DNA of 60,375 nucleotides from Candidatus Fimimorpha excrementavium. Its GTDB lineage: Bacteria > Bacillota > Clostridia > Lachnospirales > Lachnospiraceae. Below are positions 27,267 through 36,070 of the stretch, piece by piece. A program made the position numbers and the translations under genes. Positions within the stretch are counted from its first letter, which is position 1. Each line of letters starts with the position of its first letter. The notes beneath the pieces were generated by a model, which saw only the letters and a list, made by a program, of their open reading frames with translations, made no database searches and was not told the origin of the DNA. Location of the stretch: the NCBI GenBank assembly GCA_018710785.1, contig DVJD01000042.1, positions 1 through 60,375 on the forward strand. Direction: 5' to 3'.

Positions 27267-27295
27267 ACTATAACTCGATGGTGACAATTTGTCAA
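27267..27295 (-). promoter_or_regulatory. Second consensus promoter, overlapping the amidohydrolase stop
   Basis: TTGACA (27290-27295) and TATAGT (27267-27272) are 17 bp apart on the minus strand. A transcript from here would run only about 100-135 nt before meeting the terminator at 27127-27166. It could be a small RNA or an attenuated leader of the importer operon. Confidence 0.6.
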
Positions 27296-28506
27296 GATAT
27301 CTTTTTTAAAATTTTTCCGCCGATCATGACCAGCTTCACATTGGCTGCATCGGCCAGAACCAGGATATCCTCCAGCGGATTGCCGTCCACGATCACCAGA
27401 TCCGCCAGCTTTCCCTCCTCCAGCGTACCGATTTCTTTGTCTTTGCGCATCAGGAAGGCGCCGTTGATGGTTCCCGCCTTGATGGCCTCCATGGGCGTAT
27501 ACCCGCACCGGGTCAGCGAATAGAATTCCTTTCCGATATGCTCAAAGGGTGTGTTGGGCGTATTGGAATAATCGGTTCCCAAAGCCACCCGTATGCCCGC
27601 CTCATGAGCCATCCGGAACGAACGCATGGCGCTTTCTTTGACAGACACTGCCTTTTTCATCATGAAATCCGGCAGATTCTTCATATCCGCGATTCCAAGC
27701 GCCACACTAAGCGTCGTCACCAGCGGAATATCCTTTTCCTTCATGATCCGGATGCAGGCCTCATCCAGCATCACGCCATGCTCCACGCATCCGATTCCCG
27801 CCTTCAGCGCCTGAAGCGTCCCCGCGGTGCCGGTACAATGGGCCGTCACATAGGTGCCGTGGCGTTTGGCTTCTTCGACAATAACCTTCAGCTCCTCATT
27901 GGAAAACTGCACATCATTTAAGTTATCCACTGCGGACGATACGCCGCCGGTGGCGCAGATCTTTATGAACTCCGCCCCATCCCGGAACTGCTGGCGCACA
28001 CCCTTTAAGCATTCTTCCACACCGTCCATCAGGTATCCCGTCAGGTCATTTTTATTGGCCTCCTCCACCGTCAGGTTCGTATCAAAGTCACAGTGCCCCG
28101 CCGACACACTGAGCACCCGGCCTCCCGGCGTGATCCTGGGCCCTTTCACATTTCCGTTTTCCACAGCCGCCTTCAGCGGTTTTCCAAACAGACTCATATC
28201 CCGCACACCGGTCACCCCGGCATCCACCAAATCGCTCATATCCTTCACCGCCGTCAGCAGACAGTCAAAATGAGACGTCCCTGTAGAATGCCGACTCTCT
28301 GTCCCCGACAAATGCATATGCGCATCAATAAACCCCGGCATCACCGTCCCCTCCCCCGCATCAATCACCTGCATCTCTTCCGTAATCAAAGCCTCATTCC
28401 TCTCCCCCACATAAGAAATCCGCTCCCCATCCACCAAAACCATACCATTTTCCAACGCCTCATCCGAAACCGAGTCAATAACCCGTCCAAAAATCGCATA
28501 CTTCAT
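27292..28506 (-). CDS. Amidohydrolase family protein
   Basis: 404 residues, a metal-dependent TIM-barrel hydrolase. Metal ligands are visible as DAHMHLSG, a probable carboxylated Lys in FIKICATGG, His in VTAHCTGT and VEHGVM, and Asp in LGTDYSN. The overall pattern resembles imidazolonepropionase-like or Xaa-Pro dipeptidase-like amidohydrolases. Given the neighbours it may hydrolyse a dipeptide or cyclic amide, which is inference. The ATG at 28506 is preferred because GGAGG lies 9 nt before it; the ATG at 28512 is too close. It lies between the peptide importer and the peptidase genes. Confidence 0.85.
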   Translation of the reverse strand: MKYAIFGRVIDSVSDEALENGMVLVDGERISYVGERNEALITEEMQVIDAGEGTVMPGFIDAHMHLSGTESRHSTGTSHFDCLLTAVKDMSDLVDAGVTGVRDMSLFGKPLKAAVENGNVKGPRITPGGRVLSVSAGHCDFDTNLTVEEANKNDLTGYLMDGVEECLKGVRQQFRDGAEFIKICATGGVSSAVDNLNDVQFSNEELKVIVEEAKRHGTYVTAHCTGTAGTLQALKAGIGCVEHGVMLDEACIRIMKEKDIPLVTTLSVALGIADMKNLPDFMMKKAVSVKESAMRSFRMAHEAGIRVALGTDYSNTPNTPFEHIGKEFYSLTRCGYTPMEAIKAGTINGAFLMRKDKEIGTLEEGKLADLVIVDGNPLEDILVLADAANVKLVMIGGKILKKIS

Positions 28507-28533
28507 TCTCATTCTCCTCCATATCCAATCCTC

Positions 28534-28858
28534 ATTTTTCCAACTCCCACAGAACGTCAAAAAATCTCTCTCCCACTTTCCATTCTCAGGCCAAAGGAAG
28601 CAACCTCTCTCCAAAGGATTCTGTATTCCACCGACCCTCAATTTTTCCAGTTCCTCTGGAGCGCCGAAAAATCCGTCTCTCGCTTTCCATTCTCAGGCCG
28701 GAGAAAATAACCTCTCTCCAAAGGATTCTGTAATCCACCGGCCCTCAATTTTTCCAGCTCCTCTGGAGCGCCGAAAAATTCGTCTCTCGCTTTCCACTAA
28801 GCGAAAGCGGCCCGACAGGGAAAAGTTTCGCTTCCTCCGGCCGTCCGGGCCATCCAAC
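28534..28858. repeat. 107-bp tandem repeats merging into a degenerate palindromic element (copy D)
   Basis: Three units start at 28534, 28641 and 28748, each beginning ATTTTTCCA, period 107 bp. Units two and three are nearly identical; the first has drifted. The last unit continues into AAGCGAAAGCGGCCCGACAG and ends in CGGCCGTCCGGG, which is the right arm of the palindromic element. So the tandem array seems to have grown from the inner and left part of such an element. I saw no coding potential. Confidence 0.75.
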
Positions 28859-28863
28859 GACAC

Positions 28864-30879
28864 TCACAAATACTTCTCAAACCACCCCACCATCTCCCCA
28901 TAATGCGCAACCCGAAGCTCCATCGCCCCCGTCATGGTCAGCTCATGATTGGAATCCGGGAAAAGCACCAGCCGCACCGGCAGATCCGGATGGGTATCCT
29001 TTACCGCCACATAAAGCTGATGGGCCTGCTCCACCGGACAGCGCATATCTCCTGTGCTGTGCAGAATCAAAAACGGAATGTCGATCCGATCCGCATACGC
29101 CACCGGAGATTTCCGGATCTCCGCCTTCATAAAATCGGTAAAATCCCCATATTCCCCGGAGCTGCCCGCCATATCGCTGGAGGCATACTGAATCAGCTCA
29201 TTGCCGATGCTTCTCTGGGTTACCGCAGCCTTAAACCGTTTCGTATGGCTGACCAGCCAGTTGGTCATATAGCCGCCGTAACTGCCTCCCGTCACGCCCA
29301 GACGGTCCCCGTCGATCCAGGAATACGTCCGAACCGCCTCATCCACGAACTGCAGAAGGTCATACATGGCTGTCCCGTCATAGGCATAAGCCATGGAGCC
29401 ATGCTCTTCTCCGTATCCGCTGCTTCCCCTGGGATTGCAGAAGATCACGCCAATCCCCGCGGCCGCCAGATATTGGAATTCATACGTCAGCGCATATCCG
29501 TAAAATGGGGTCGGACCCCCGTGAATGTACAGCACCGCCGGGTATTTTTTTCCTTCTTCCCGGTGGTGTGGCTCCATCACAAATCCCTGTACCCGGCCGT
29601 TTCCGTCCAGCGTGGAAATCCAAAGCTCCTCAGGGATGCTGTGCACGGTATCCCGCATCCAGGCATCCGTATCCGTCACTTTCACAGGCGCCTTCTTTTC
29701 TTCACTCAAAAGATACAGCTGGGCCGTCTCGGAAAAGTCCCCTCTGGCTGCCAGCAGTTTTCCGTCCTGGGGCGTCCCCAGATAGCGGAAGGTTCCCTTG
29801 GTCAAAAATCCATCGGCCAAATCCGATTTCACGATGCAGGGACGGTTCACATCCGCCTCATAGATGCCCGCTTCTGCATGCCAGCCGGAGATAAAGTAGA
29901 CCGCGCTGTCCTTTTTTCCCAGCGCGGCGCAGCTTCCGAATCCGCCGTAGTTTTCTCCGTTGTACAGAAAACAGGTGGCTTCATGGCAGGGGGCATCCTC
30001 CGGCCACAGATCATGGATCGCCCCTTCTGCCAGATCCAGACGGTACAGATGGATCACCAGGTTTCCCCTGGACAGAGCAGACGGATCGAAGGCGCCGATC
30101 ACCGCAAAGGTTCCGTCACTGCTGACCAGCGGCGGAAAGGACTTTGGGTACCAGGCAATCCACATATCCTTTGTCAGCTGCTCCAGTTCCCCGGAATCGG
30201 CGCTGATCCGGTACAGATCCATCCCAATGCTCTGCTGTCTGGGCCGGTTTTGATTGCTTGTGATCAGCAGTGCGCCGGAATCCGGCATCCATGCAGGCAT
30301 GACATAATCCCGGTCTCCCTCGGTCAAACGCACCGCCTTTTTATCCTCCAGGGTGAGCATCCAAAGCTGGGAGGCATCCTTTTTCCGATCGGCAAAGCCC
30401 ATGGCTTCATCCGAACGGTAGCCGTAATCCTCTATGACGATGGGGTCAAAGGGTGTCCGCCCCTCCCCCTGTTTTTCTCCGCTTCCGGCCAGGAAGGCAA
30501 TCTTCTTCCCATCCGGCGACCAGACAAACTCCCGCACTCCGCCGGGGATATCCGTCAGTTTCTCACAGCTTTCTTCCCAGTCTTCATCTGCGCACACATA
30601 TCGGTAAATCTGGGAAGTGCCGTCGGCATCGGACAGAAAGGCCAGTATGATGCGGCTGCTTTTACTCTCAGGAGAAAAACGGGCAAAGGTTTCCGTACTT
30701 CCCCCGGCGCTCACCGTCCGTTTTTTTCCGCTCTTTAAATCCTGCCAAACAATGGACTGCAGATACCGTCTCTTTTCCGGCACCGTCACCGTATAGCAGA
30801 CTGCCTCTGCCTGTCCGCAGTAATCCGGCATGCCCACATAGTGCATGCTGTAATAGTCGTTCCATGAAACCTCTCTCAT
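28864..30879 (-). CDS. S9 family peptidase (acylaminoacyl-peptidase-like), second of tandem pair
   Basis: 671 residues. An N-terminal beta-propeller is followed by an alpha/beta-hydrolase domain. The nucleophile Ser is in GGSYGGYMTNW, the Asp in HSTGDMRCPVEQA, and the His in DSNHELT. The oxyanion region is HGGPTPFYGYA. No signal peptide, so it acts on peptides inside the cell. The ATG at 30879 forms an ATGA overlap with the stop of the paralogue upstream, with GGAGGG before it, which indicates coupled translation. S9 enzymes of this type release acylated or ordinary N-terminal residues or dipeptides from short peptides. Confidence 0.9.
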   Translation of the reverse strand: MREVSWNDYYSMHYVGMPDYCGQAEAVCYTVTVPEKRRYLQSIVWQDLKSGKKRTVSAGGSTETFARFSPESKSSRIILAFLSDADGTSQIYRYVCADEDWEESCEKLTDIPGGVREFVWSPDGKKIAFLAGSGEKQGEGRTPFDPIVIEDYGYRSDEAMGFADRKKDASQLWMLTLEDKKAVRLTEGDRDYVMPAWMPDSGALLITSNQNRPRQQSIGMDLYRISADSGELEQLTKDMWIAWYPKSFPPLVSSDGTFAVIGAFDPSALSRGNLVIHLYRLDLAEGAIHDLWPEDAPCHEATCFLYNGENYGGFGSCAALGKKDSAVYFISGWHAEAGIYEADVNRPCIVKSDLADGFLTKGTFRYLGTPQDGKLLAARGDFSETAQLYLLSEEKKAPVKVTDTDAWMRDTVHSIPEELWISTLDGNGRVQGFVMEPHHREEGKKYPAVLYIHGGPTPFYGYALTYEFQYLAAAGIGVIFCNPRGSSGYGEEHGSMAYAYDGTAMYDLLQFVDEAVRTYSWIDGDRLGVTGGSYGGYMTNWLVSHTKRFKAAVTQRSIGNELIQYASSDMAGSSGEYGDFTDFMKAEIRKSPVAYADRIDIPFLILHSTGDMRCPVEQAHQLYVAVKDTHPDLPVRLVLFPDSNHELTMTGAMELRVAHYGEMVGWFEKYL

Positions 30880-32915
30880 GCGTTTTGGCCCTCCTCTTTT
30901 TTCCACGCCTCCTGATTGACCAGGAAGCGGACAAACCATTCCGTCAGCTCCCGCAGATGGGCGATCTGGAAATGTACTTTTCCATGGCGCGTGACTCCAT
31001 GATTTTCTCCCGGAAAGATGACCATACGGACAGGCACTTCGGGATTTCTGTCTTTCATGGCGATGAACATCTGTTCCGCCTGCTCCATGGCACAGCGGTA
31101 ATCCTTTTCTCCCTGGAGAATCAAGAGAGGCGTCTTCATCCGGTCAATGTTTCGTATGGGACTTTTCTCTATGCGGTACATGAAATTTTCCATCTGTGTC
31201 TGCATCCCCTCTTCCGACCAGATAAATCCCATATCCCCGGTTCCATAGGAGGTGGCCAGATTGACCAGCGGCCTCTGGCTCACCGCGGCCCGGAACCGGT
31301 TTGTGGTTCCAATGATTCTCGTGGTCATATGGCCGCCGTAGCTGCCCCCGGTGACTCCGGTGCAGTCCGGATCGATGAAGCCCTTTTCCACAGCCGCGTC
31401 CAGAAATGCGAACAGATCATCCATGGACTCCTGTCCCCAGGAATAGGCGCTGCCGCCAAATTCCGCCCCGTATCCGAAACTGCCCCTGGGATCACAGTAG
31501 ACGACCGCCATGCCTTTGGCGGCAATCATCTGAAACTCAAACCAGAAATCAAAGGCATAAAAGCAGGTGGGCCCTCCGTGGACATCCAGAACCGCCGGAT
31601 AGGTTTTCCCTTCCTCATATCCCACCGGCTTCATGACAAAGCCGTGGATCTTGGCTTTTTTATCATAGGAATCCACCCACATCTCTTCCGGAACGGACAG
31701 TTCATATTCGGAAAGCCACGGATTGCTGAAGGTCAGCCGGGTCTGTTTTTTGGTCGCCTCATCCGCCGCGTACAGCTCCGCCGGAGTCAGCAGATCCCCT
31801 CTGGTGTACCATATTTTTCCTCCCGCCGGAACACAGAAGGAATGGACGGACATGTGATCCTCCAGAACCGCTTCCACCCGCGGTTCTCCTTCCACTGCCG
31901 CCCGGTAAATCTGCTCGCATCCGTTCCATCCAGCGCGAAAATACACCCATGCCCCGTCGGCGGACAACTGATAGGCGGGCGTTTCATGGCCGTACGCAGT
32001 GCGGCCCACCGGGAAGGAATCCACTCCATGGCAGATTTCTTCTCCGCCAAACAGCGGCCGTTCCTCTCCCTTTTCCGGATTGCTGTAAAACAGCTTCAGG
32101 GATACGCCGCCCTTTTCCCTTTCATAGGAAGCGAAAATCACGCCGCCGTCTTCTGTCAGGATGAACGGCTCCGCATCCTCAATTTCTCTGCTGACAGGCA
32201 TCTGTGCGATCTGTTCTTTCTCCAGCTCATACCGGTACATCTCCGCCTGCAGCTCCTTGGTATGGCGGTAAGGCCTTCCGTAGAATCCCACGGCCGTCCC
32301 GTCCAAAGACCAGACGGCACTGTAGCAGTCCAGGCTGCCGTCCGTCAGTGCCATGCACCGTCCTGTCCGGACCTCTGCCACCCCGATCCGGCGGCGGCTT
32401 TGCTCCCGCAGGCCGTACGTGTCATCCAGCTTATAGATCAGATTTTCAATCACCACAGGAGCATGGGCCTTTTCTTCCTCCCACTCTGCTTTTTCCTCCC
32501 CGGTCATCTCTTCCATCCAGTCTTCCGGCTCATCGGCATAGCAGGGCGCGGTAAATGCCACTCTCGTTCCATCCGGCGACCAGGCAAACTGTTCCACACC
32601 GTGGCGCAGGGAAGTCAGCTGTCTGTGGCTGTTTGTATTCTTTTCATAGATCCAGATCTGCGGATCCGTCTTACCCTTCCGCAGATAGGCGATCCGCTCT
32701 CCGTCGGGGGAAAATGCGGGACGGTCGGCCTCTTCCTCTGTCAGAAGCACAGGCTCTCCTCCCCTCAGATCCATCCAGTACACATGTTTTGGAAATCTTC
32801 CCGAATCATCAGCCTTCGCCGTGACATACGCGGCCGTCACACCCTCCGGATCCACGGCCGGACTGGACAGATATACCATTTTTCTCAAATCTTCATAATC
32901 CAGCGTTTTCTTCAT
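30876..32915 (-). CDS. S9 family peptidase (acylaminoacyl-peptidase-like), first of tandem pair
   Basis: 679 residues with the same architecture as its downstream paralogue. The propeller has repeats such as AWSPDGTRVAFTA; the catalytic triad is in TGGSYGGHMTT, LQGEKDYRCAMEQ and PGENHGVTRHG. The ATG at 32915 with AAAGAGG is chosen. The reading frame is open to 33014 but that stretch is the hairpin region. The two paralogues differ widely in the propeller, so they may have different substrates. Cytoplasmic, in line with the peptide importer nearby. Confidence 0.9.
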   Translation of the reverse strand: MKKTLDYEDLRKMVYLSSPAVDPEGVTAAYVTAKADDSGRFPKHVYWMDLRGGEPVLLTEEEADRPAFSPDGERIAYLRKGKTDPQIWIYEKNTNSHRQLTSLRHGVEQFAWSPDGTRVAFTAPCYADEPEDWMEEMTGEEKAEWEEEKAHAPVVIENLIYKLDDTYGLREQSRRRIGVAEVRTGRCMALTDGSLDCYSAVWSLDGTAVGFYGRPYRHTKELQAEMYRYELEKEQIAQMPVSREIEDAEPFILTEDGGVIFASYEREKGGVSLKLFYSNPEKGEERPLFGGEEICHGVDSFPVGRTAYGHETPAYQLSADGAWVYFRAGWNGCEQIYRAAVEGEPRVEAVLEDHMSVHSFCVPAGGKIWYTRGDLLTPAELYAADEATKKQTRLTFSNPWLSEYELSVPEEMWVDSYDKKAKIHGFVMKPVGYEEGKTYPAVLDVHGGPTCFYAFDFWFEFQMIAAKGMAVVYCDPRGSFGYGAEFGGSAYSWGQESMDDLFAFLDAAVEKGFIDPDCTGVTGGSYGGHMTTRIIGTTNRFRAAVSQRPLVNLATSYGTGDMGFIWSEEGMQTQMENFMYRIEKSPIRNIDRMKTPLLILQGEKDYRCAMEQAEQMFIAMKDRNPEVPVRMVIFPGENHGVTRHGKVHFQIAHLRELTEWFVRFLVNQEAWKKEEGQNA

Positions 32916-32928
32916 GATAACCTCTTTT

Positions 32929-33019
32929 CCGGAGCGATGGCGACGGGGCGAAGAGAAATTCGCGCAGGCGATTTCTCTTCTGCCATAAAAGCTATTTGTG
33001 ACGCTCCGGCACAAATAGC
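32929..33019. other. Nested hairpins in the gap between the S10 and S9 genes
   Basis: GAAGAGAAAT (32950-32959) pairs with ATTTCTCTTC (32971-32980), GCTATTTGTG (32991-33000) with CACAAATAGC (33010-33019), and CCGGAGCG (32929-32936) with CGCTCCGG (33002-33009); the last pairing competes with or brackets the others. They occupy the 212-bp gap within an otherwise tight gene string and could control expression of the S9 genes. No T-run follows. Confidence 0.6.
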
Positions 33020-33127
33020 CAACCTAACCTCTTTTCTTCTCTCCCTGGCCGATACCGGCGCAGGCGTATTTCCCGGCCAAACCGTTGAAACAGCGAACCG
33101 CAGAAAGCAGCCAGGCCTATGAACGAG

Positions 33128-34621
33128 TCAGCCGCGGATAAATGACCGCAGATCTTCACTGACCTTTTTGGCGGATTCCTTTCCCATGTAGGGCATATGG
33201 CCGGAAGCATATTCGCGGATCACGATCCGCTCCTTTGGAAGCTGCTGATGACTGACCAGATAGCGCACAGCTCCCGGCGGTGTCACCAGATCATACAGCC
33301 CCGTCATAAACAGGACCCGAAGTCCTTTGTTTCGGCGCATGGCTGCCTCCAGGCACTGCTCCGGCTTCTCCGGCGACCCGTAATCCCACTGCCCATTGAC
33401 CGCAAAATCAATGCCGCAGCAGGAATCCGAAACCTCCGCCCGGATCCCCAGGTATTCCTTCATCTCCCCATTCATGGCGCCCATATAAACCGGCGTATAC
33501 TGCCCCATGGCCGGATCATCGGCCACCGGATCCAAAAAGGAACTGCCTGCATAGGCCTGCATGGTGTACCGGCTGTCGTAAAATCCCATTTCCAGTCCCT
33601 CCTGTTTCAGACACTCTTTTGTAAATACATCCGCCGGAAGGGCCAGTCCATGTTTCTCAAACCAGCCGGGCTCCACGCCGGTCAGCAGGGACAGACAGCG
33701 GATCATTTCCTGTTTTTTGGTTTCCTCCAGAGCATTTCCCTGAAACAGCGCCGGAAGATACCGGGTTCCGGCAAAGGCCCAGACCGCATCGGCCAGCCTG
33801 TCTTCCCACCCCTCTTCCTGATCCGGTACAAAGAGTCCGGCCTGCCTCCACTCTTCCGCCTCCTCTTCGGACAGCGGACGGTGATACAGGCGGGAAGCCG
33901 TCATGCCGATCAGCTGAAGCAGACACGGCTCCACCGGATAGGTATTGCCGATGGGCTCCAGGTTGAGGGCCGTTCCCATCATGATCACTCCATCCACCGG
34001 TATGGCCCGCAGACGGCGGGAGACCGACATGGGGCCTCCCATCAGTTCTCTAAGCAGCATACAGCTGCGGATCGTTCCGTAGCTTTCCCCCAGCAGGTAT
34101 TTTGGGGAAGAAAACCGCTGGTATCTCGCCAGCCATCGCTCTATGATCTGTGCCGTGCACCCGGCGTCCTGCCGGATCCCGAAGCATTCCTTTGCGGCCT
34201 GTTCATCCGCGACCTTCCCGAATCCGCATCCCGGAGGATCCAGAAGCACCACATCGGCTTCGTCCAGAATGCAGTATGGATTTTCCTCCAGACCATAGGG
34301 ACCGCTCACCGACGGGTTGACCTCCGCCTCTATATCCCCAGCTTCACCCGGCCGCATCTTCACCCGCATGGGTCCCAAAAGCCCCAGATGGATCCATACA
34401 CAAGAGGAACCGGGACCTCCGTTGTAGGCGAAAATCACCGGCCTGCTTTCGCTGTCCTCATCGGTCCTCATATAGGTGTAGGTAAACGCCGTGGCTGCCA
34501 GCCCATCTTCGCCGAAAAACGGAAGTTCCTCCGTAATCATCCGGCAGGGAAACGACCGGCCGCCTGCCGAAATGTTCTTATTCACTTCCCACTGTCTGAC
34601 ACATGTCTCTTCTATTCTCAT
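33128..34621 (-). CDS. S10 serine carboxypeptidase-like protein
   Basis: 497 residues. The oxyanion motif is NGGPGSS (about residue 70), the nucleophile Ser is in LGESYGT (about 173), the Asp is in TGLYDLVTPPGA, and the His in YASGHMPY. These are the S10 family marks. No signal peptide, unlike vacuolar or secreted S10 enzymes, so it should act in the cytoplasm and remove C-terminal residues. The ATG at 34621 with AGGAGG 5 nt before it is preferred over the ATG at 34684, which overlaps the upstream gene. It follows the M61-like gene by 29 nt. Confidence 0.88.
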   Translation of the reverse strand: MRIEETCVRQWEVNKNISAGGRSFPCRMITEELPFFGEDGLAATAFTYTYMRTDEDSESRPVIFAYNGGPGSSCVWIHLGLLGPMRVKMRPGEAGDIEAEVNPSVSGPYGLEENPYCILDEADVVLLDPPGCGFGKVADEQAAKECFGIRQDAGCTAQIIERWLARYQRFSSPKYLLGESYGTIRSCMLLRELMGGPMSVSRRLRAIPVDGVIMMGTALNLEPIGNTYPVEPCLLQLIGMTASRLYHRPLSEEEAEEWRQAGLFVPDQEEGWEDRLADAVWAFAGTRYLPALFQGNALEETKKQEMIRCLSLLTGVEPGWFEKHGLALPADVFTKECLKQEGLEMGFYDSRYTMQAYAGSSFLDPVADDPAMGQYTPVYMGAMNGEMKEYLGIRAEVSDSCCGIDFAVNGQWDYGSPEKPEQCLEAAMRRNKGLRVLFMTGLYDLVTPPGAVRYLVSHQQLPKERIVIREYASGHMPYMGKESAKKVSEDLRSFIRG

Positions 34622-34650
34622 GCCTTCCTCCTCTGCGTCCTTGGACAAAA

Positions 34651-36066
34651 TCATGTCTCTGTTTTTGGAGAACGAATTTTCCACTGATAGGAAATCGTCT
34701 TCTTTTCACTGTCCGCCTGACAGATTTCCACTTCATCCCTGGAAAAGCAGCCGTCAAAGCTGTCCGGATCCGGTACCAGCCGCACTCCATTTTCCATGTC
34801 TTCAAAGGCGCTTTGAATATCCAAACCGGAAACCTCCCGCACCAGCCGGATAAAATCCTGGTTGGTTCCGCTGGTGCCGGACAGGTACATGGCGGTCAGC
34901 GGCTTCACCACATCGTCAATGGATCGTTCTCCTTTGGTGGCTCTGCGAATCGCGCAGTCCACATTGGCCAGGAAGAAGAACCCCCGGCCATAGGCCAGAC
35001 GCTGCGTCCTCCTGTCACTCCAAAACAGTCCGGCCGCCTCCTGATTGGAAAGTTCCACGGTGGGGTTGGCAAAATACTGATCGGTCCGTTCCTGAATCTG
35101 AATCAGGGTATCTTCCAGGGATACGATGCCGCTTCGAAACGGCAGCATGACACTGTAAAATTCCGCCGTTCCTTCCGTAAACCAGGTACAGCTGCCATAG
35201 GGATGGTCATCCATGTGGGGCCAGTTGTGCACCATTTCGTGGGCCAGAAGATTCTGGAGACTTTCCACCGTGGTTTTTGTCGTATCATTGTATCCGAACA
35301 GGAAGGAACGGGCCAGGGCCGTGCCGCCGCTTTTCTCAAAGGGATCCTTCCTTGCAAATACACGATACCCCTCCGTCTGCGGATCTCCAAAAAATTCAGC
35401 CATCACCCCATACATACGCTTCACATTCTCGGCTGCCTGTTTCACATCAAAGGGCGGCTGGCCAAACCAGTAAAAGCCAAACCGCTCGTCTGCCACCGAC
35501 TGAACCAGCCCCACTGCATAAAAGCTGTACAAAAGCAGATCTGCGGTTCCCTCCCGTTCCTGGTCGCCTTCCCCAAAACTCCAGACTCCTCTGGAATGCT
35601 CTGGCATCCCATCCAGATCCCACTTCAGACAGATGCGGTACGTTCCCTCCGGAAGCAGAGGCATGCATGTGACGCCAGCCCCATTGGCGCCTCCCCATTC
35701 GCTCCTGAAATCAAAATACGGACCATAATGGGTGACATTGGAGATGTCCCTCGGCTCCAGATGATAGGAAATCCGGATTTTTCCCCGGGTCGTCCGTTCC
35801 GCCGCAAAACAGCGAAACTTCACCGGATACTCCTCTGTCTCCGTCTCTGACAAAGGAATGTCCCCCAGATCATCCTGTACCGACAAGTCCTGAATGGGAC
35901 AGAAGGGAATCGTCACCGTCTCCTTCTGGAAGCGGAACAAAATATCCCCCTGCTTGGCCCTGCAGTCCGCGGCAATGGAGACATCCATTGCCTGAACCGT
36001 ATCGTTTCCCCACCGGGGACGCAGCTTTGCCTCGATTCTTTTTTCTGATTCCTTTTTTCCTGCCAT
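34651..36066 (-). CDS. M61-like metallopeptidase
   Basis: 471 residues. The zinc motif HEMVHNW (about residue 260) is followed about 20 residues later by WFTEGTAEFYS, which supplies the third ligand, as in M61 glycyl aminopeptidases. The N-terminal beta-rich domain fits M61. A C-terminal PDZ domain is not obvious. No signal peptide is seen. The ATG at 36066 is preferred: AGAGGA overlaps the stop region of the upstream gene at proper spacing and the stop lies 5 nt before it. Expected role: removal of N-terminal residues from peptides. Confidence 0.8.
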   Translation of the reverse strand: MAGKKESEKRIEAKLRPRWGNDTVQAMDVSIAADCRAKQGDILFRFQKETVTIPFCPIQDLSVQDDLGDIPLSETETEEYPVKFRCFAAERTTRGKIRISYHLEPRDISNVTHYGPYFDFRSEWGGANGAGVTCMPLLPEGTYRICLKWDLDGMPEHSRGVWSFGEGDQEREGTADLLLYSFYAVGLVQSVADERFGFYWFGQPPFDVKQAAENVKRMYGVMAEFFGDPQTEGYRVFARKDPFEKSGGTALARSFLFGYNDTTKTTVESLQNLLAHEMVHNWPHMDDHPYGSCTWFTEGTAEFYSVMLPFRSGIVSLEDTLIQIQERTDQYFANPTVELSNQEAAGLFWSDRRTQRLAYGRGFFFLANVDCAIRRATKGERSIDDVVKPLTAMYLSGTSGTNQDFIRLVREVSGLDIQSAFEDMENGVRLVPDPDSFDGCFSRDEVEICQADSEKKTISYQWKIRSPKTET

Positions 36067-36070
36067 CTTT

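Noticed and set aside
30864-33122. Plus-strand open frame of 752 codons
   Set aside because: Antisense to the S9 gene at 30876-32915, which has clear catalytic motifs and good starts; the long frame is a codon-bias effect.
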